From positions 186,001-250,000 of the forward strand of contig NZ_CANLYL010000006.1 in assembly GCF_947495275.1 (NCBI RefSeq): 64,000 nt of DNA, written 5' to 3'. This document shows, one piece after another, positions 1 to 9,407 of this stretch. The stretch's first letter is position 1. Each line of letters starts with the position of its first letter. The notes under the pieces were generated by a model. It was not told the DNA's origin and did not search any database. It saw nothing but the letters and a program-made list of their open reading frames with translations. Position numbers and translations under genes: made by a program. Origin of the DNA: an uncultured Roseobacter sp. Lineage in GTDB: Bacteria; Pseudomonadota; Alphaproteobacteria; Rhodobacterales; Rhodobacteraceae.

Positions 1-1
1 C

Positions 2-532
2 ACAGCGTTTGCGGATGCAAGCTCTGCCAGAAGTAACGGGATAGAAGTTGTGTATCAAGATCTGGCACTGGCAGATCAGCAACCGGTTTACATGAACATG
101 TTTTTGGGCCGGGAACTGACCAAACAACCCTTTGGCCTGTTGGACAAGTCACGGATGCGCCAGCAAACTCAGACGCTGGTGGATGAGTTGGATATCCGCA
201 TCCCTTCTGTAAATTCCACAATCAGCGATCTTAGTGGTGGGCAGCGTCAGGGCGTCGCGATCGCGCGCGCAACCCACTGGGCGAGCAAACTGATCTTGCT
301 CGATGAGCCCACCGCCGCTCTCGGCGTGGCAGAAACCGCCCGGGTCGAAGAGTTGATCATCAGCCTCAAAACCAAAAATCTCGCGATACTCATGGTCAGC
401 CACAGCCTTGATCAGGTGTTCCGACTGTCGGATCGCATTTGCGTATTGCGCCGCGGCGTGCAGATCGGCATTCGCGAAACAGCCAAAACCGACAAGAACG
501 AGATCGTTTCAATGATTACGGGCGTATCGTAA
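2..532 (+). CDS. Sugar ABC transporter ATP-binding protein, 3' part
   Basis: The reading frame is open to the left edge, so the N-terminus with the Walker A motif lies outside. What remains has the Q-loop (VVYQDLALAD), the ABC signature LSGGQRQ, Walker B LILLDEPTAALG and the H-loop VSHSLDQVF, in the normal order. The single-domain ending (ITGVS then stop) and the AALGV wording after Walker B resemble the FrcA-type ATPase of fructose/ribose importers rather than the double-domain RbsA/MglA type. It would energise uptake at the inner face of the membrane. No partner permease or binding protein follows on the right, so the rest of the transporter should lie to the left. Family is certain; the sugar is unknown. 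Confidence 0.85.
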   Translation, partial: TAFADASSARSNGIEVVYQDLALADQQPVYMNMFLGRELTKQPFGLLDKSRMRQQTQTLVDELDIRIPSVNSTISDLSGGQRQGVAIARATHWASKLILLDEPTAALGVAETARVEELIISLKTKNLAILMVSHSLDQVFRLSDRICVLRRGVQIGIRETAKTDKNEIVSMITGVS

Positions 533-714
533 AAGCATAACCTTGAGGTCAGCGTTTTTTCAAGTCCGCGACCGCGATCATTCTCATTGGCAAATAACGT
601 CAAAAACGAGCCTTCGGAATGGAAATTGAGGCAGATTGAGCGAGCATTGGATCATGGCGGTCATGCGGTGACCGGCGTTGCAAAAGTGCGGGCCGGAAAT
701 CCTCAACGCAGCAC

Positions 715-1230
715 CTACACCGGGTCAACCTTTTCGGCCTCTTCGCTTTCCGCATTCTCTTTCAGAAGCTCCTCGCGGAATTCGGCGAGGCGCATCTTTT
801 GATGGTCTGTCAGTTCCCCCTCCGACGCATCCCTGCCCGATGCTTCAAGCGTACCCAGGGACTCTGGCTGTATTTCAGCCACCGCGGTGAAGCCATTCGC
901 AATTGCATCGACCAGCGCCGCGGCATCAGATTGTCCTTCTGAATGGCGCAGTATCGCGACCCGCATGCGCCAATAGGCATCATAAAAGACGCTCGCCATG
1001 CGGCCGGGTTGCACAAACGATACGACGCCGACAATCAAAGTCGACAGCACACCCAGAAATTGCGGGTTCAGGACCAGCATATCTGACTCGAAATCCGCTG
1101 CGATCAGAGCGCCGACCAGGATTCCCATGATCCCGAGCGAGAAGTGCACGTAGAGCAAAAAATGATAATAACGGTTCCACCATCTCATGGAGTGTTTGGC
1201 GGCATCCAACGCAGATTCGTCTTCCATCAT
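715..1230 (-). CDS. Two-helix membrane protein of unknown function
   Basis: A 171-residue protein. An ATG-ATG pair preceded by GAGAGGTGGG is chosen as start instead of a TTG 12 bases upstream. Two hydrophobic helices lie near residues 20-45 and 55-75, separated by a short loop, followed by a basic amphipathic stretch (YDAYWRMRVAILRHSEG) and an acidic, charged C-terminal tail (ELLKENAESEEAEK). This two-helix plus cytoplasmic tail plan is reminiscent of SLATT/DUF4231-type membrane proteins, but I cannot confirm a family. No operon partner is visible: upstream and downstream gaps are both over 150 bases. Confidence 0.6.
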   Translation of the reverse strand: MMEDESALDAAKHSMRWWNRYYHFLLYVHFSLGIMGILVGALIAADFESDMLVLNPQFLGVLSTLIVGVVSFVQPGRMASVFYDAYWRMRVAILRHSEGQSDAAALVDAIANGFTAVAEIQPESLGTLEASGRDASEGELTDHQKMRLAEFREELLKENAESEEAEKVDPV

Positions 1231-1419
1231 CCCACCTCTCAATTGAGCAATACAATGGTCACAGGTTGGGAGCGCACAGGCTTTTTGTCAAATTCACCAT
1301 GGAATCCTGATCGGTGCCATCACCAGGCATTGGAATTCGGGGGCAAATAGGGTCGGATGAACCGAACCTGATCACGCAAAGCACCGGACCGACAATCACA
1401 TCAAGGCTGATACGAATGT

Positions 1420-2496
1420 TCAGTTCTCGGAACTGCCTCTATCACCAGCCAGAGCGCTGCTGCTTGATCCGGTATTTCGATAATCCGTAGGCGACTGGCC
1501 ATAGACCCGCTGAAATTCCCTGTAGAAATTCGACCGCGTCATGAAACCCGAAGCCTCTGCGATGTCCTTCACACTTTGCTCACCATTGACCAGAAGGTTT
1601 GCGGCGTGGGCGAGGCGAAGTTCGTTGATGTACTGCGAGACGTTCTTTCGCTTCATCCGGTTTATCGCGGCAGAAACATTGCGCGCAGGCAAATGCAGAC
1701 GTCTTGCAAGGCGCTGAACCGTCAACTCGGGATCAAGGAAAAGCTGATGATCCCTCATGACGGCATCCAGACGTCTTTCGATTTCCGGATCCTGTGGCTC
1801 GGTCGTCTGAGGAAGGTGTCGCGCGCCTTCCAGGCGCCCCCCAAGCAACCGCGGCAACGCCAAAATCATCGCCAGAAGTACAACAATCAATGCGGCTGCC
1901 CCATAAGAGATCAGCGTAGTGACATTGGCCCCCCGGTTCATGGCGAAATCCAGCGCTATGATCGTATCAAGGAGCAGAATGAAGGCCAGAAAACCAATGC
2001 AGCGCAAAATCCAATTCGAGAGGCTCGAAGTGAGCTCCACACGGGCGTGGATCAAGGCATCCGCACCGCGCCGCCAAAGCAGGAAAAGTGAACCGATGTA
2101 AAAAACGTAGCTCGTACTGATGACGATATCGAGTGCGCGCAAGTCATCAACGAATATCCAAAAAAGCGCCATGAGGAGGATAGGCGCGCCTATATGAACC
2201 GCGACAGCGCCCCGGAACGGCTGCCTGCTCAACTTCATGGCCGAGAACCCCAGATACATCAGCGGCCCAAGAAACATCGGTAATGCGCGTTGCAGAGGGA
2301 TGAAAGTCGTTTGACCGTAGCCAAACCGCACAGCGACCAGAACGGCCTCAAGAGCACATAGGGCAAAAAGTACCGAAAACGTCGCGCTCGCCCGCCTGAC
2401 CCCGAGGTTGAGCCGCCAGGTCAGCACAGAGATGACGCCACACAATAGTGCCGTTAGCAGTGGCAGCGGAAAACTGAAGAGCCCGGGCGTGTCCAT
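1420..2496 (-). CDS. AraC-family regulator with N-terminal membrane domain
   Basis: A 358-residue protein starting at an ATG behind a strong AAGGAGGA site. Roughly residues 1-215 form about seven hydrophobic helices. Residues about 250-345 are an AraC/XylS DNA-binding domain with two helix-turn-helix units (LTVQRLARRLHLPARNVSAAINR and VKDIAEASGFMTRSNFYREFQRVYGQSPTDYR). Such proteins sense a signal in or near the membrane and bind DNA directly. The divergent neighbour at 2624 is a secreted alpha/beta hydrolase sharing the intergenic region, so it is the likely target. The ligand is unknown. Confidence 0.88.
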   Translation of the reverse strand: MDTPGLFSFPLPLLTALLCGVISVLTWRLNLGVRRASATFSVLFALCALEAVLVAVRFGYGQTTFIPLQRALPMFLGPLMYLGFSAMKLSRQPFRGAVAVHIGAPILLMALFWIFVDDLRALDIVISTSYVFYIGSLFLLWRRGADALIHARVELTSSLSNWILRCIGFLAFILLLDTIIALDFAMNRGANVTTLISYGAAALIVVLLAMILALPRLLGGRLEGARHLPQTTEPQDPEIERRLDAVMRDHQLFLDPELTVQRLARRLHLPARNVSAAINRMKRKNVSQYINELRLAHAANLLVNGEQSVKDIAEASGFMTRSNFYREFQRVYGQSPTDYRNTGSSSSALAGDRGSSEN

Positions 2497-2623
2497 CTGT
2501 CCTCCTTTTGCCGGGAGCGTCCGGGATCATGATCAAGGACAGGTATAGGCAGGGTAACAGGTTGTTTCAATTGAACTGTCAACTCAGATGTCAGGGCATT
2601 AGTATCCAGATACGGAGTTTTCC

Positions 2624-3655
2624 ATGAGACACCTGTTTTTCTTTCTCGCCACTGTTCTGATAACATTCGCGACCTCCCTTTCAGCCCAAAGCTATCAGGC
2701 GGCGCTGGCCGACCTTGAAATACCTGACCCGATGGGAAACCGTAATCTAAAAGGCCTGATCTGGTATCCGACCGAGGCAACTGAACCTGCAAGCCCAGAT
2801 TTCGAAAGCGAAGTTTGGGTGAGTACCAACGTCGTAAGAAATGCACAACCTGCCGGGGGTACCTTCCCTTTGGTCGTTTTATCCCATGGCATGTTTGGCA
2901 ATTCCCTAAATCAGGCCTGGCTCGCGGGGGCCATGGCCAAACAGGGATATGTCATCGCGGCAATCGATCATCCCGGAACCTCGACCTGGTCGCGCGATCC
3001 GGATCAACGTCGTGAGCTTTGGGAACGCCCGAAGGATATCAGCCGGCTAATTGACTTCGCACTCACGGGCGGCAGCTTGCCCGCCGAAGTCAATCCAGAT
3101 CGGATATTCATGGCGGGCCATTCACTGGGCGGATTTACTGCTGCGGCCCTTGCCGGTGCCCGCTTCGACCCCGCGCGCATAGATCGCTTTTGTCGCGAGA
3201 CACCGGGGGAACTGGTGTGCGGTATCTTCTCAGACTGGCAGATCGCCAGGACGCCTGAGGACAGATCGAAAATGCAGGCCGATCTCTCCGATCCGCGCAT
3301 CCGCGCCTTTGCGATTTTTGACCTTGGTGGAACTCAGAGCTTCTCGCCAGATAGTTTGCACAAAATCAGCCGGCCCATGCTGATCTTCGGAGCCCCAATC
3401 ATGAATTCCGGCCTGACGCTCGATATCGAATCCCGCGCCTTGGTGCAGACGCTGCCTGCAACGAATACGGCCTATGTTGAGCCGGATACGCTCTCTCATT
3501 TCGACTTTCTGGGACAATGCAAACCCGGCGGTTTCGAATTGCTGGCAAAAGAGGCGCCCGGAGATGAAATCATCTGCAGCAATGGTGGCGCGCAGCGCGC
3601 CGCACAGCATCGTATGATCATCGATGAGGTGATAAATTTCTTTGCCAAATCCTGA
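2624..3655 (+). CDS. Secreted alpha/beta hydrolase (dienelactone/PAF-acetylhydrolase-like)
   Basis: A 343-residue protein with a Sec signal peptide (hydrophobic segment LFFFLATVLITFAT, cleavage near SLSAQS). The alpha/beta hydrolase fold shows an early VVLSHGMFG oxyanion region, the nucleophile elbow AGHSLGG and a late SHFDF segment for the catalytic His. The family hydrolyses ester or lactone bonds; the gene may act in the periplasm. It stands divergent from the membrane AraC regulator, with 127 bases between start codons, which suggests co-regulation. It is not followed closely by another gene on the same strand. The substrate cannot be told from the sequence. Confidence 0.85.
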   Translation: MRHLFFFLATVLITFATSLSAQSYQAALADLEIPDPMGNRNLKGLIWYPTEATEPASPDFESEVWVSTNVVRNAQPAGGTFPLVVLSHGMFGNSLNQAWLAGAMAKQGYVIAAIDHPGTSTWSRDPDQRRELWERPKDISRLIDFALTGGSLPAEVNPDRIFMAGHSLGGFTAAALAGARFDPARIDRFCRETPGELVCGIFSDWQIARTPEDRSKMQADLSDPRIRAFAIFDLGGTQSFSPDSLHKISRPMLIFGAPIMNSGLTLDIESRALVQTLPATNTAYVEPDTLSHFDFLGQCKPGGFELLAKEAPGDEIICSNGGAQRAAQHRMIIDEVINFFAKS

Positions 3656-3813
3656 GATTGTAGCCACCTGCCCCGGTTCGAGAGCAAGAAAGCTCCGTAC
3701 TTGGGCAGTCCTCAATCAAATCACCTCAAAAGCTGAATGATCAGACCCATGGGACCAGACGGCATTGAAGCGGAAGGCTTGTTTTGTTCACTACTAACGC
3801 GCAACGCATTGTT

Positions 3814-4413
3814 TCAGCGCGACGGTGATCGCAACCTAGACCCCCGTCCGTCCACCAGTGCTTTTGCCATTGCAACAAGCACCAACACGCAGAGCGTCCA
3901 CTTGGTCACCATTTCCATCGTTCCCTCGATCAGCAATGCATGCACCACGCTGCACAGGACCGTCACTGAGGCAAGAGCGGTATGCCCCAGGCGCCAGCTA
4001 CGCCATGGCAATCCTAGCCGCCTGCGTAGAACGGCCAGAAGGGCCGCGGCAAAAACCGCCCACATCGCGATGACACCCCAGGCCGAGAATGGCGTCGGAG
4101 AAGCGAATAAAAGGGCGTCGAGCACATCCGGCGGGCTAGTGATCCAGAGACCTGCGACATGGGCAAGAACCGATACGATCAGCAGAACGCCGACGACACG
4201 ATGGACCCGTCGGCTGCGATGCAGGGGCAGTCCCGGCAGGTATCCACGGGCCAGCATGGGCTGGATGAGCAGTAGCGCCATCCCCACGACACCCGCAAAC
4301 CCGGACGCAACGTAGACCGGGTCCCGCCATGCAAGCAGCGGGCTCGTTGCTGCGCCAGCGATCGGCAGACCCACCACCACTGCAAGCAGCCCCCAGATCA
4401 AAATGCGCCGCAT
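3814..4413 (-). CDS. Ferric-reductase-like heme membrane protein
   Basis: A 199-residue protein of about six membrane helices. Two helices carry paired histidines in b-heme spacing (RVHRVVG...LAHVAG and RLGHTAL...VVHALL), as in the ferric reductase / cytochrome b transmembrane domain, but there is no FAD or NAD domain. The ATG at 4413 preceded by AAAGGTG is preferred over a GTG 24 bases upstream. It lies 29 bases after the Tat-exported protein encoded at 4443, so the pair is probably one operon, in which this protein could pass electrons across the membrane to a periplasmic partner. That role is inferred. Confidence 0.75.
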   Translation of the reverse strand: MRRILIWGLLAVVVGLPIAGAATSPLLAWRDPVYVASGFAGVVGMALLLIQPMLARGYLPGLPLHRSRRVHRVVGVLLIVSVLAHVAGLWITSPPDVLDALLFASPTPFSAWGVIAMWAVFAAALLAVLRRRLGLPWRSWRLGHTALASVTVLCSVVHALLIEGTMEMVTKWTLCVLVLVAMAKALVDGRGSRLRSPSR

Positions 4414-4442
4414 GCTTGGCACCTTTGCGGAATTCACTTTGC

Positions 4443-4931
4443 TCAGACCGGTTGAAGAACGAAGTCCGCGCGGAGACTGGTGTCTTTTGCACTCGACATC
4501 ACGGGACGCAGGAACACAGTTTCGAACTCGCCGCTGTCATATGCAAGATGCCCGTGAGGTTGGCCAAAAGCGGGAACGATTTGCGGCATCTCCAGTCGGA
4601 ATACCCCGTCAGCATCAGTCAATGTGGCACCATGGCTTTGCGGATCACGTTCGTGCCCCTCCGTAGTATGTGCCCAGATTTGGATACGCTGACCGGCAAG
4701 CGGGGCACCATCTCCTGCGCGCCGCACCGTTCCGGTCATCCAAAAACCGCCGCCACCGATCCGATCCACGATCGGCGCGCCCGGGAGGTAGTTATTTGAT
4801 CCGCCGCGCATCGAAGATGTTGGTGTGAGCGCTTGCGCACCGGTTGGCAGCAGGACGCCGGGCGCCGCAGTCATGACGGCGGCGCTGCCAGTGGCAAGAA
4901 AGGCACGACGCGTTGGTAAGACGTTTGTCAT
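4443..4931 (-). CDS. Tat-exported intradiol-dioxygenase-like beta-sandwich protein
   Basis: A 162-residue protein. The start is placed at an ATG behind AGAGGAGA, 39 bases inside the longest frame, giving MTNVLPTRRAFLATG, a twin-arginine signal with a hydrophobic core ending near residue 38. The mature part resembles the core of the intradiol ring-cleavage dioxygenase/transthyretin-like fold (MTGTVRRAGDGAPLAGQRI, WAHTTEGHE, HGATLTDADGVFRLEMP). It is much shorter than catechol dioxygenases and I do not see the usual two-Tyr two-His iron ligand set, so enzyme activity is doubtful. It is the first gene of a probable two-gene operon with the heme membrane protein. Confidence 0.7.
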   Translation of the reverse strand: MTNVLPTRRAFLATGSAAVMTAAPGVLLPTGAQALTPTSSMRGGSNNYLPGAPIVDRIGGGGFWMTGTVRRAGDGAPLAGQRIQIWAHTTEGHERDPQSHGATLTDADGVFRLEMPQIVPAFGQPHGHLAYDSGEFETVFLRPVMSSAKDTSLRADFVLQPV

Positions 4932-5149
4932 TTGGATTTCTCCTCTTGGACTTACGTTTTTCAATTCCATCTTATCACATCAAAACTGGCGTTGGGCACC
5001 AGAGCGATCAACAACCAGTTATTTGATATTTAGAGCGTGCCAAAACGTGTCCACAAATTCCTGTTGACCAAGCATTTGTCCTCGCACGCGATGACGCAAA
5101 TCAGGCTTCGCTAAGGGTTCCCAGCTTCAAAAGGCTGACGGGGCAAGGA

Positions 5150-5971
5150 TCACTCAACCTGACCGGACGACCTGAGATACCGCACCATTCCGTCGATGTT
5201 CTGCTCACGCCATGCATCATACTGACCCCAACCCTTATAGGCATCCATGGTGGCTTCGGCCTTTAGTTGCTCTGTGGAGCTTCCGGCCTTTAAACCGTCA
5301 AGGACCGCTGCCTGCAGTTCGACCATATAAGTATAAGCATCATCGAGATCAGCCTTCGTTCCCACGTTGCCGTGACCGGGGGCGAAAATCTCGAAATCCA
5401 GTGATTGGGCGGTTTCAAGTTGTTTAAACCATCCGCCGATATCGGAACGCGGAAAGTCACGGAACGGCAGGCGCTTGGGGGCAGCGACATCCACAATGAA
5501 CGCCACGTTTTCGGGACGAACGATCGTGACCAACATGTGATTGTCATGGCCTGCACCGAGGTTGTGGAGTTCGATCGTTTTCCCACCAACCTCAAGGACA
5601 TGGGTGTCGCCAACGCGCAGATCTGGCGCGACACCATCAATTGTTTCCGGCGCATCCTCATGAGCGATCACAAGAGCACCGTCATGTACTCCGCCACCGG
5701 ACCCATGGTCACCATGGCTATGCGAGTAGATCAAGTGGCTCACCTTTTCCTGGCCGAACTGATCAAGATTAGCATTGAGCCAGGATCCCGCCTCAGCATT
5801 TATCGGGTCAACCCTGACGACACCCTCTGTCGTCGCCACAAGAAGCGAATTGTGGAAGTTGTTTCTCATCAAGAAGACGTCGCCAGCAACCGGCTCGATG
5901 CTGCGTTTTGCTTCCTGTGCAAAAACCGGAGCTGCCAGAATGGCAATCAACAGGCCTATATATACTCTCAT
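5150..5971 (-). CDS. Periplasmic metallo-beta-lactamase-fold hydrolase
   Basis: A 273-residue protein. The start at 5971 follows GGGAGGA and begins directly with a Sec signal peptide (MRVYIGLLIAILAAPVFAQ); 75 further codons upstream are open but implausible. The zinc motif HSHGDHG (HxHxDH) sits near residue 97, followed by the later ligands in GAGHDNH and APGHGNVG, so both metal sites look complete. The fold acts on lactones, thioesters, nitrocefin-like amides or sulfane compounds; nothing here narrows the substrate. It is a single gene with a 218-base gap on its left and a divergent reductase gene on its right. Confidence 0.85.
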   Translation of the reverse strand: MRVYIGLLIAILAAPVFAQEAKRSIEPVAGDVFLMRNNFHNSLLVATTEGVVRVDPINAEAGSWLNANLDQFGQEKVSHLIYSHSHGDHGSGGGVHDGALVIAHEDAPETIDGVAPDLRVGDTHVLEVGGKTIELHNLGAGHDNHMLVTIVRPENVAFIVDVAAPKRLPFRDFPRSDIGGWFKQLETAQSLDFEIFAPGHGNVGTKADLDDAYTYMVELQAAVLDGLKAGSSTEQLKAEATMDAYKGWGQYDAWREQNIDGMVRYLRSSGQVE

Positions 5972-6201
5972 CGAATCCTCCCATGGTTGAAACATGTGCT
6001 GGTTTGAGTATGCGGTGCGCCAACTATTCTGGCGCGTCACATTCATGTGAGCGGGTGGACTGGCGGACAGATGCCAATCAATCCACACCATGGAACACGG
6101 TATCCGTCGCCATTTGCAAACCGAAACTCCTGGAACGGGGTAGGAAACCCTTGCATTGAATGGTACCGGAAATTGCACATTTCGAACCAACAACACTGGG
6201 T

Positions 6202-6807
6202 ATGAAGATGCACGTTCTGACGGTCCTTGATCATCCGAACCCGGAAGCGTTCTGCGCAGCCGTGGCGCGCCGCTTCAATGCCGGGGCAGAAGCGGCAGGG
6301 CATACCACGGAAATGGCTGATCTTCATTCAGAAGGTTTTGACCCGCGCTGGTCCATGGCCGATGTCGAAGCAGATGACGCAAGTCCTGCGCCGCCCGATG
6401 TGCTCAGAGAGCAGGAGCGGATCACCCAAGCGGATGCAGTCTGTTTTGTGTTTCCTCTGTTTTGGTGGGGCATGCCAGCCATGACCAAAGGGTGGGTAGA
6501 TCGTGTCTGGTCGTGGGGCTGGGCATATGACCAATTGGCCGATCCGGAGGTATCTCTCCAGAGGCCCAGGACCGGCATTTTTCTGATCCCGGCAGGGGCG
6601 CGTTCAGATGAAATGTCAGAAATGGGCTACCGAACAGCTTTGGAGACAACCTTGATCAAAGGCACCTTCGGCTACTTTGGATTTACCAATAGGAAGCTGG
6701 AAATCCTGAACGGCTCAAAGGGATCGACATCACGCCGCAGCGCCTTGCTGGACAAAGCCTATCAATCGGGATTTTTGCTGGAGCTGCCCTTGCCGGCTTA
6801 TTCATGA
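6202..6807 (+). CDS. NAD(P)H quinone oxidoreductase, flavodoxin-2 fold
   Basis: A 201-residue protein. The family core is clear: MHVLTVLDHPNPEAF at the N-terminus binds the FMN/FAD phosphate, followed by ADAVCFVFPLFWWGMPAMTKGWVDRV, the hallmark of the NQO1/MdaB/KefF group. It would reduce quinones or drugs with two electrons in the cytoplasm. The ATG at 6202 is chosen because family proteins begin within a few residues of this strand; the Shine-Dalgarno signal is weak and the ATG six bases later is also possible. It is divergent from the metallo-hydrolase gene at 5150. Confidence 0.85.
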   Translation: MKMHVLTVLDHPNPEAFCAAVARRFNAGAEAAGHTTEMADLHSEGFDPRWSMADVEADDASPAPPDVLREQERITQADAVCFVFPLFWWGMPAMTKGWVDRVWSWGWAYDQLADPEVSLQRPRTGIFLIPAGARSDEMSEMGYRTALETTLIKGTFGYFGFTNRKLEILNGSKGSTSRRSALLDKAYQSGFLLELPLPAYS

Positions 6808-6854
6808 AACCCCCCTCGTCAACTTGACCCAGCGCCACTTTTGCAAATGGTGCA

Positions 6855-7493
6855 TCACGTCAACACACGCCTGCCATTTGGCGTTTCTACGTGTGCTGTG
6901 TACCGAACTTGCGGCCCTTTAACGATTTTCGGTGGCCGGTCGATGCCCAGCTTGGCGTAAAGGGCCTTGATGGTTTCCGGGGTCGGATGTTCCAGCGTCA
7001 GGCTATCCAGCCGCGCACCCATCTGGGGAATTTCGTCCATGCGGGTCGGCACGCCCCGATGATCAATCAGGCTTGGCGCGGCTCCGTCAAGAGGAAGGGA
7101 ACCGTCCTTTGGAATGGCGAAGGCGAACTCCGGAGCATCCGGTGGAAGAAGAGCAGGGATACCAAAGGTTTGCTGGTGGTCTGACAAAATACGATCCATC
7201 TCGACCGTATTTGCGACCCATCCTCGAAGCCTGCGTCCTGCATCCCAGTCGGCTCTCACCTTTTGCTGGTTATCGAGCCCGAACCATCTGGCCTGCGCGG
7301 GATCGACACCATCAGGATCAAGCGCCACAATTTCCAGATAGACGCCACGGCCGAGCTGAAGCCGATGATTGTGGGTCCCCATGTAGATGTGCCGCGTGCC
7401 AAAGGGCACATCCAAATCGAGGCATGCGCTCACATGTCCCGCGCCTTCGGCCAGGCTTGGCGCAATAACCGTGATATGATCAAGTTTCAGCAT
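6855..7493 (-). CDS. Glyoxalase-like (VOC superfamily) protein
   Basis: A 212-residue protein starting at an ATG behind AGGAG. The opening MLKLDHITVIAPSLAEGA and the pattern GTHNHRLQLGRGVYLEIVALDPDG match the glyoxalase-3-like domain (often annotated VOC family), with His, Gln and Glu residues in metal-ligand positions. The reaction is unknown; relatives are uncharacterised or act as small-molecule isomerases or dioxygenases. The gene converges with the quinone reductase and is divergent from the SDR at 7596. Confidence 0.8.
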   Translation of the reverse strand: MLKLDHITVIAPSLAEGAGHVSACLDLDVPFGTRHIYMGTHNHRLQLGRGVYLEIVALDPDGVDPAQARWFGLDNQQKVRADWDAGRRLRGWVANTVEMDRILSDHQQTFGIPALLPPDAPEFAFAIPKDGSLPLDGAAPSLIDHRGVPTRMDEIPQMGARLDSLTLEHPTPETIKALYAKLGIDRPPKIVKGPQVRYTAHVETPNGRRVLT

Positions 7494-7595
7494 GCAAAGA
7501 GAACTCCTATTCCCGTTTAGCCGGCTAATCTTTGAGGTGAAATGATACGCCTGTGCCGCATTTGAAAATCCGTCAAATTCAGCTACCGCTATTGC

Positions 7596-8453
7596 ATGAC
7601 GTCAACTCAGTTGCGGGGTTCAAGTGTGGGAACACTGACAGGGAAAACAGCGATTGTCACCGGTGCTTCCGCGCTAAGAGGGATCGGGCGAGCGACAGCA
7701 GTTCGGTTGGCCAAGGATGGTGCCGACATTGTTGTCACGGACATCGACGGGACGTCTGCGAGTTCGGACGGATTACCTGCAAAAATGTCTCTGCTCGACG
7801 AACTTGCCGCCGAGATCAGTCAGGGGCCAAGTCGCGCCATCGCGGTCAGGCTAGATGTAACGCGACAAGCCGATGTTCAGGATTGCGTGGCGAAAACCGT
7901 TTCTGAGTTCGGTGGCGTCGACATTCTGGTCAACAATGCAGGTTCCTTGGCGGGATCTCAAAATTTCCTATCGACAACGCCTGAGCAGTGGAAATGCAGC
8001 TTTGATGTCAACCTATTGGGACCGATGATGATGGCCCAAGCGGTGATCCCCGAAATGCGTAAAGCAGGCGGTGGCCGGATCATCAATATTGGCTCAACCG
8101 GAGGCCTTGGTGCGGAACCAGGATTTGGCGCCTACACCGCCATGAAACACGGTCTGGCAGGTCTCTCAAAGACGATAGCGGCTGAATTTGGTGTCGACGG
8201 CATTCTTTGCAACACGGTCTGCCCCGGCTATATCGCAACCGACATGCATTTGGCTGCAAATCAGCGCCTCGCGGCCGAACACAACTTGCCACTGGATGAA
8301 ATCAAGGCCCAACGATACGCCGCTGTTGCACTGCGCGATGCGGGCTTACCAATGGATGTGGCCAATGCAGTTGCCTACCTGGCAGGGCCTCAGGCCAATT
8401 ACGTCACGGGCATCAACTTTCCGGTCGCAGGTGGGGTCCCGTTCGGCATATGA
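7596..8453 (+). CDS. Short-chain dehydrogenase/reductase
   Basis: A 285-residue classical SDR. The Rossmann fingerprint is slightly expanded (TGASALRGIGRA), followed by VNNAG, the catalytic Ser in INIGSTGG and the YTAMK Tyr/Lys pair, then NTVCPGYIATDM. An extra loop of about 20 residues follows the second strand (GTSASSDGLPAK). It would use NAD(P)H on an unknown alcohol or ketone. The start is uncertain: ATG 7596 has no good ribosome binding site, and a GTG at 7626 just before GTLTGK fits the family length better. It converges on the LysR gene at 8556. Confidence 0.85.
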   Translation: MTSTQLRGSSVGTLTGKTAIVTGASALRGIGRATAVRLAKDGADIVVTDIDGTSASSDGLPAKMSLLDELAAEISQGPSRAIAVRLDVTRQADVQDCVAKTVSEFGGVDILVNNAGSLAGSQNFLSTTPEQWKCSFDVNLLGPMMMAQAVIPEMRKAGGGRIINIGSTGGLGAEPGFGAYTAMKHGLAGLSKTIAAEFGVDGILCNTVCPGYIATDMHLAANQRLAAEHNLPLDEIKAQRYAAVALRDAGLPMDVANAVAYLAGPQANYVTGINFPVAGGVPFGI

Positions 8454-8555
8454 CCTCAACGCGGATTGTCTTGGCTTGGCGTCTATGAGACGCAATCCCT
8501 TCCCTTGGATAGATCGTGTGAATCCTCCACAGCGGCGGAAAATCTCAAAAAACTC

Positions 8556-9407
8556 TTATGACCAAGTCAGGTTGGTTAGCCAGGACTTTGCCGCCCTGAT
8601 AGCTTGACGAGAGTCCAAATCCGCATGGGACAGTAGCCATACCTCCCTTGTCATCTTTTGGCGTCTGAACTGCGCCGTTGCGGGGCGGATTCTGCTGTCC
8701 CGTTTACAGGCAGCTTTTGGCAACACCGCCCTGCCAAGCCCGTGGGCAACCGCCTCCAGAGCCGTATCAATGTCTTCCACTTTTAGCACGCTGGACCTAC
8801 CTGAAGATTGTCTTCTCAGCGCGTCAGTCCAACGCGCCTGAGGCAGCGTGATATTTGCATCGTCATAACCGATCCAACCAAGATCATCTTCCGCGCCGGC
8901 GGAAGTCTTTGCCGCGCAGAAAACGTCAAATTCCAGTTCACTGAGTTTCTTGGCCTTCGTCATGAGCCCGCCCTGTGCAGGGCGCGAAAACCGAACTGCT
9001 AAATCTGCCTCTCGCTTCGTCAGATCGACGTTTCGCGGCTCCGGCACCAGTTCCAGGGTCACGTTGGGATGATCGGCCCACAGCGCCTCCAGATTGGGCA
9101 CCAGAATGTGACGAATGATCATCGGCACCGAACTCAGTCGAACGGTCCCCTCTATTCTACCGGCCAGTTGACCAAGTTTTTCACGAAGGGCTGCATTTTC
9201 GAATTCCACCGCTTCGGCATGGTCGAGGATGGCACGGGCGGGATCGGTCGGTTCAAAATTTCCGCGCTCGTTCCTGGCAAACAGTTCCACATTGAGCGCA
9301 CGCTCGAGGCGTTTCAAACGACGCGCCACTGTTGTCTCGCTTACCCCGCACCTTCGACCTGCTTCGGACAGGGTTCCCTTCCGTTGCAATGCCAACAAGC
9401 ACTTCAA
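8556..9407 (-). CDS. LysR-family regulator, start region interrupted by a TAG
   Basis: A LysR protein with N-terminal winged helix (TLSEAGRRCGVSETTVARRLKRLE) and a full effector domain. The frame is open from a TTG at 9407, giving 283 residues. Just upstream in the same frame the codons read ATG CAG GAT CAT AAT TAG GAT GAC TTG, i.e. MQDHN-stop-DDLKCLLAL. Proteins of this subgroup usually begin with a WDDL segment, so the TAG at 9414-9416 sits exactly where Trp (TGG) is expected. The gene is therefore either started inefficiently from TTG (AGGA lies about five bases upstream) or is a recent nonsense mutant. The divergent YciI gene is a possible target. Confidence 0.75.
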   Translation of the reverse strand: MKCLLALQRKGTLSEAGRRCGVSETTVARRLKRLERALNVELFARNERGNFEPTDPARAILDHAEAVEFENAALREKLGQLAGRIEGTVRLSSVPMIIRHILVPNLEALWADHPNVTLELVPEPRNVDLTKREADLAVRFSRPAQGGLMTKAKKLSELEFDVFCAAKTSAGAEDDLGWIGYDDANITLPQARWTDALRRQSSGRSSVLKVEDIDTALEAVAHGLGRAVLPKAACKRDSRIRPATAQFRRQKMTREVWLLSHADLDSRQAIRAAKSWLTNLTWS

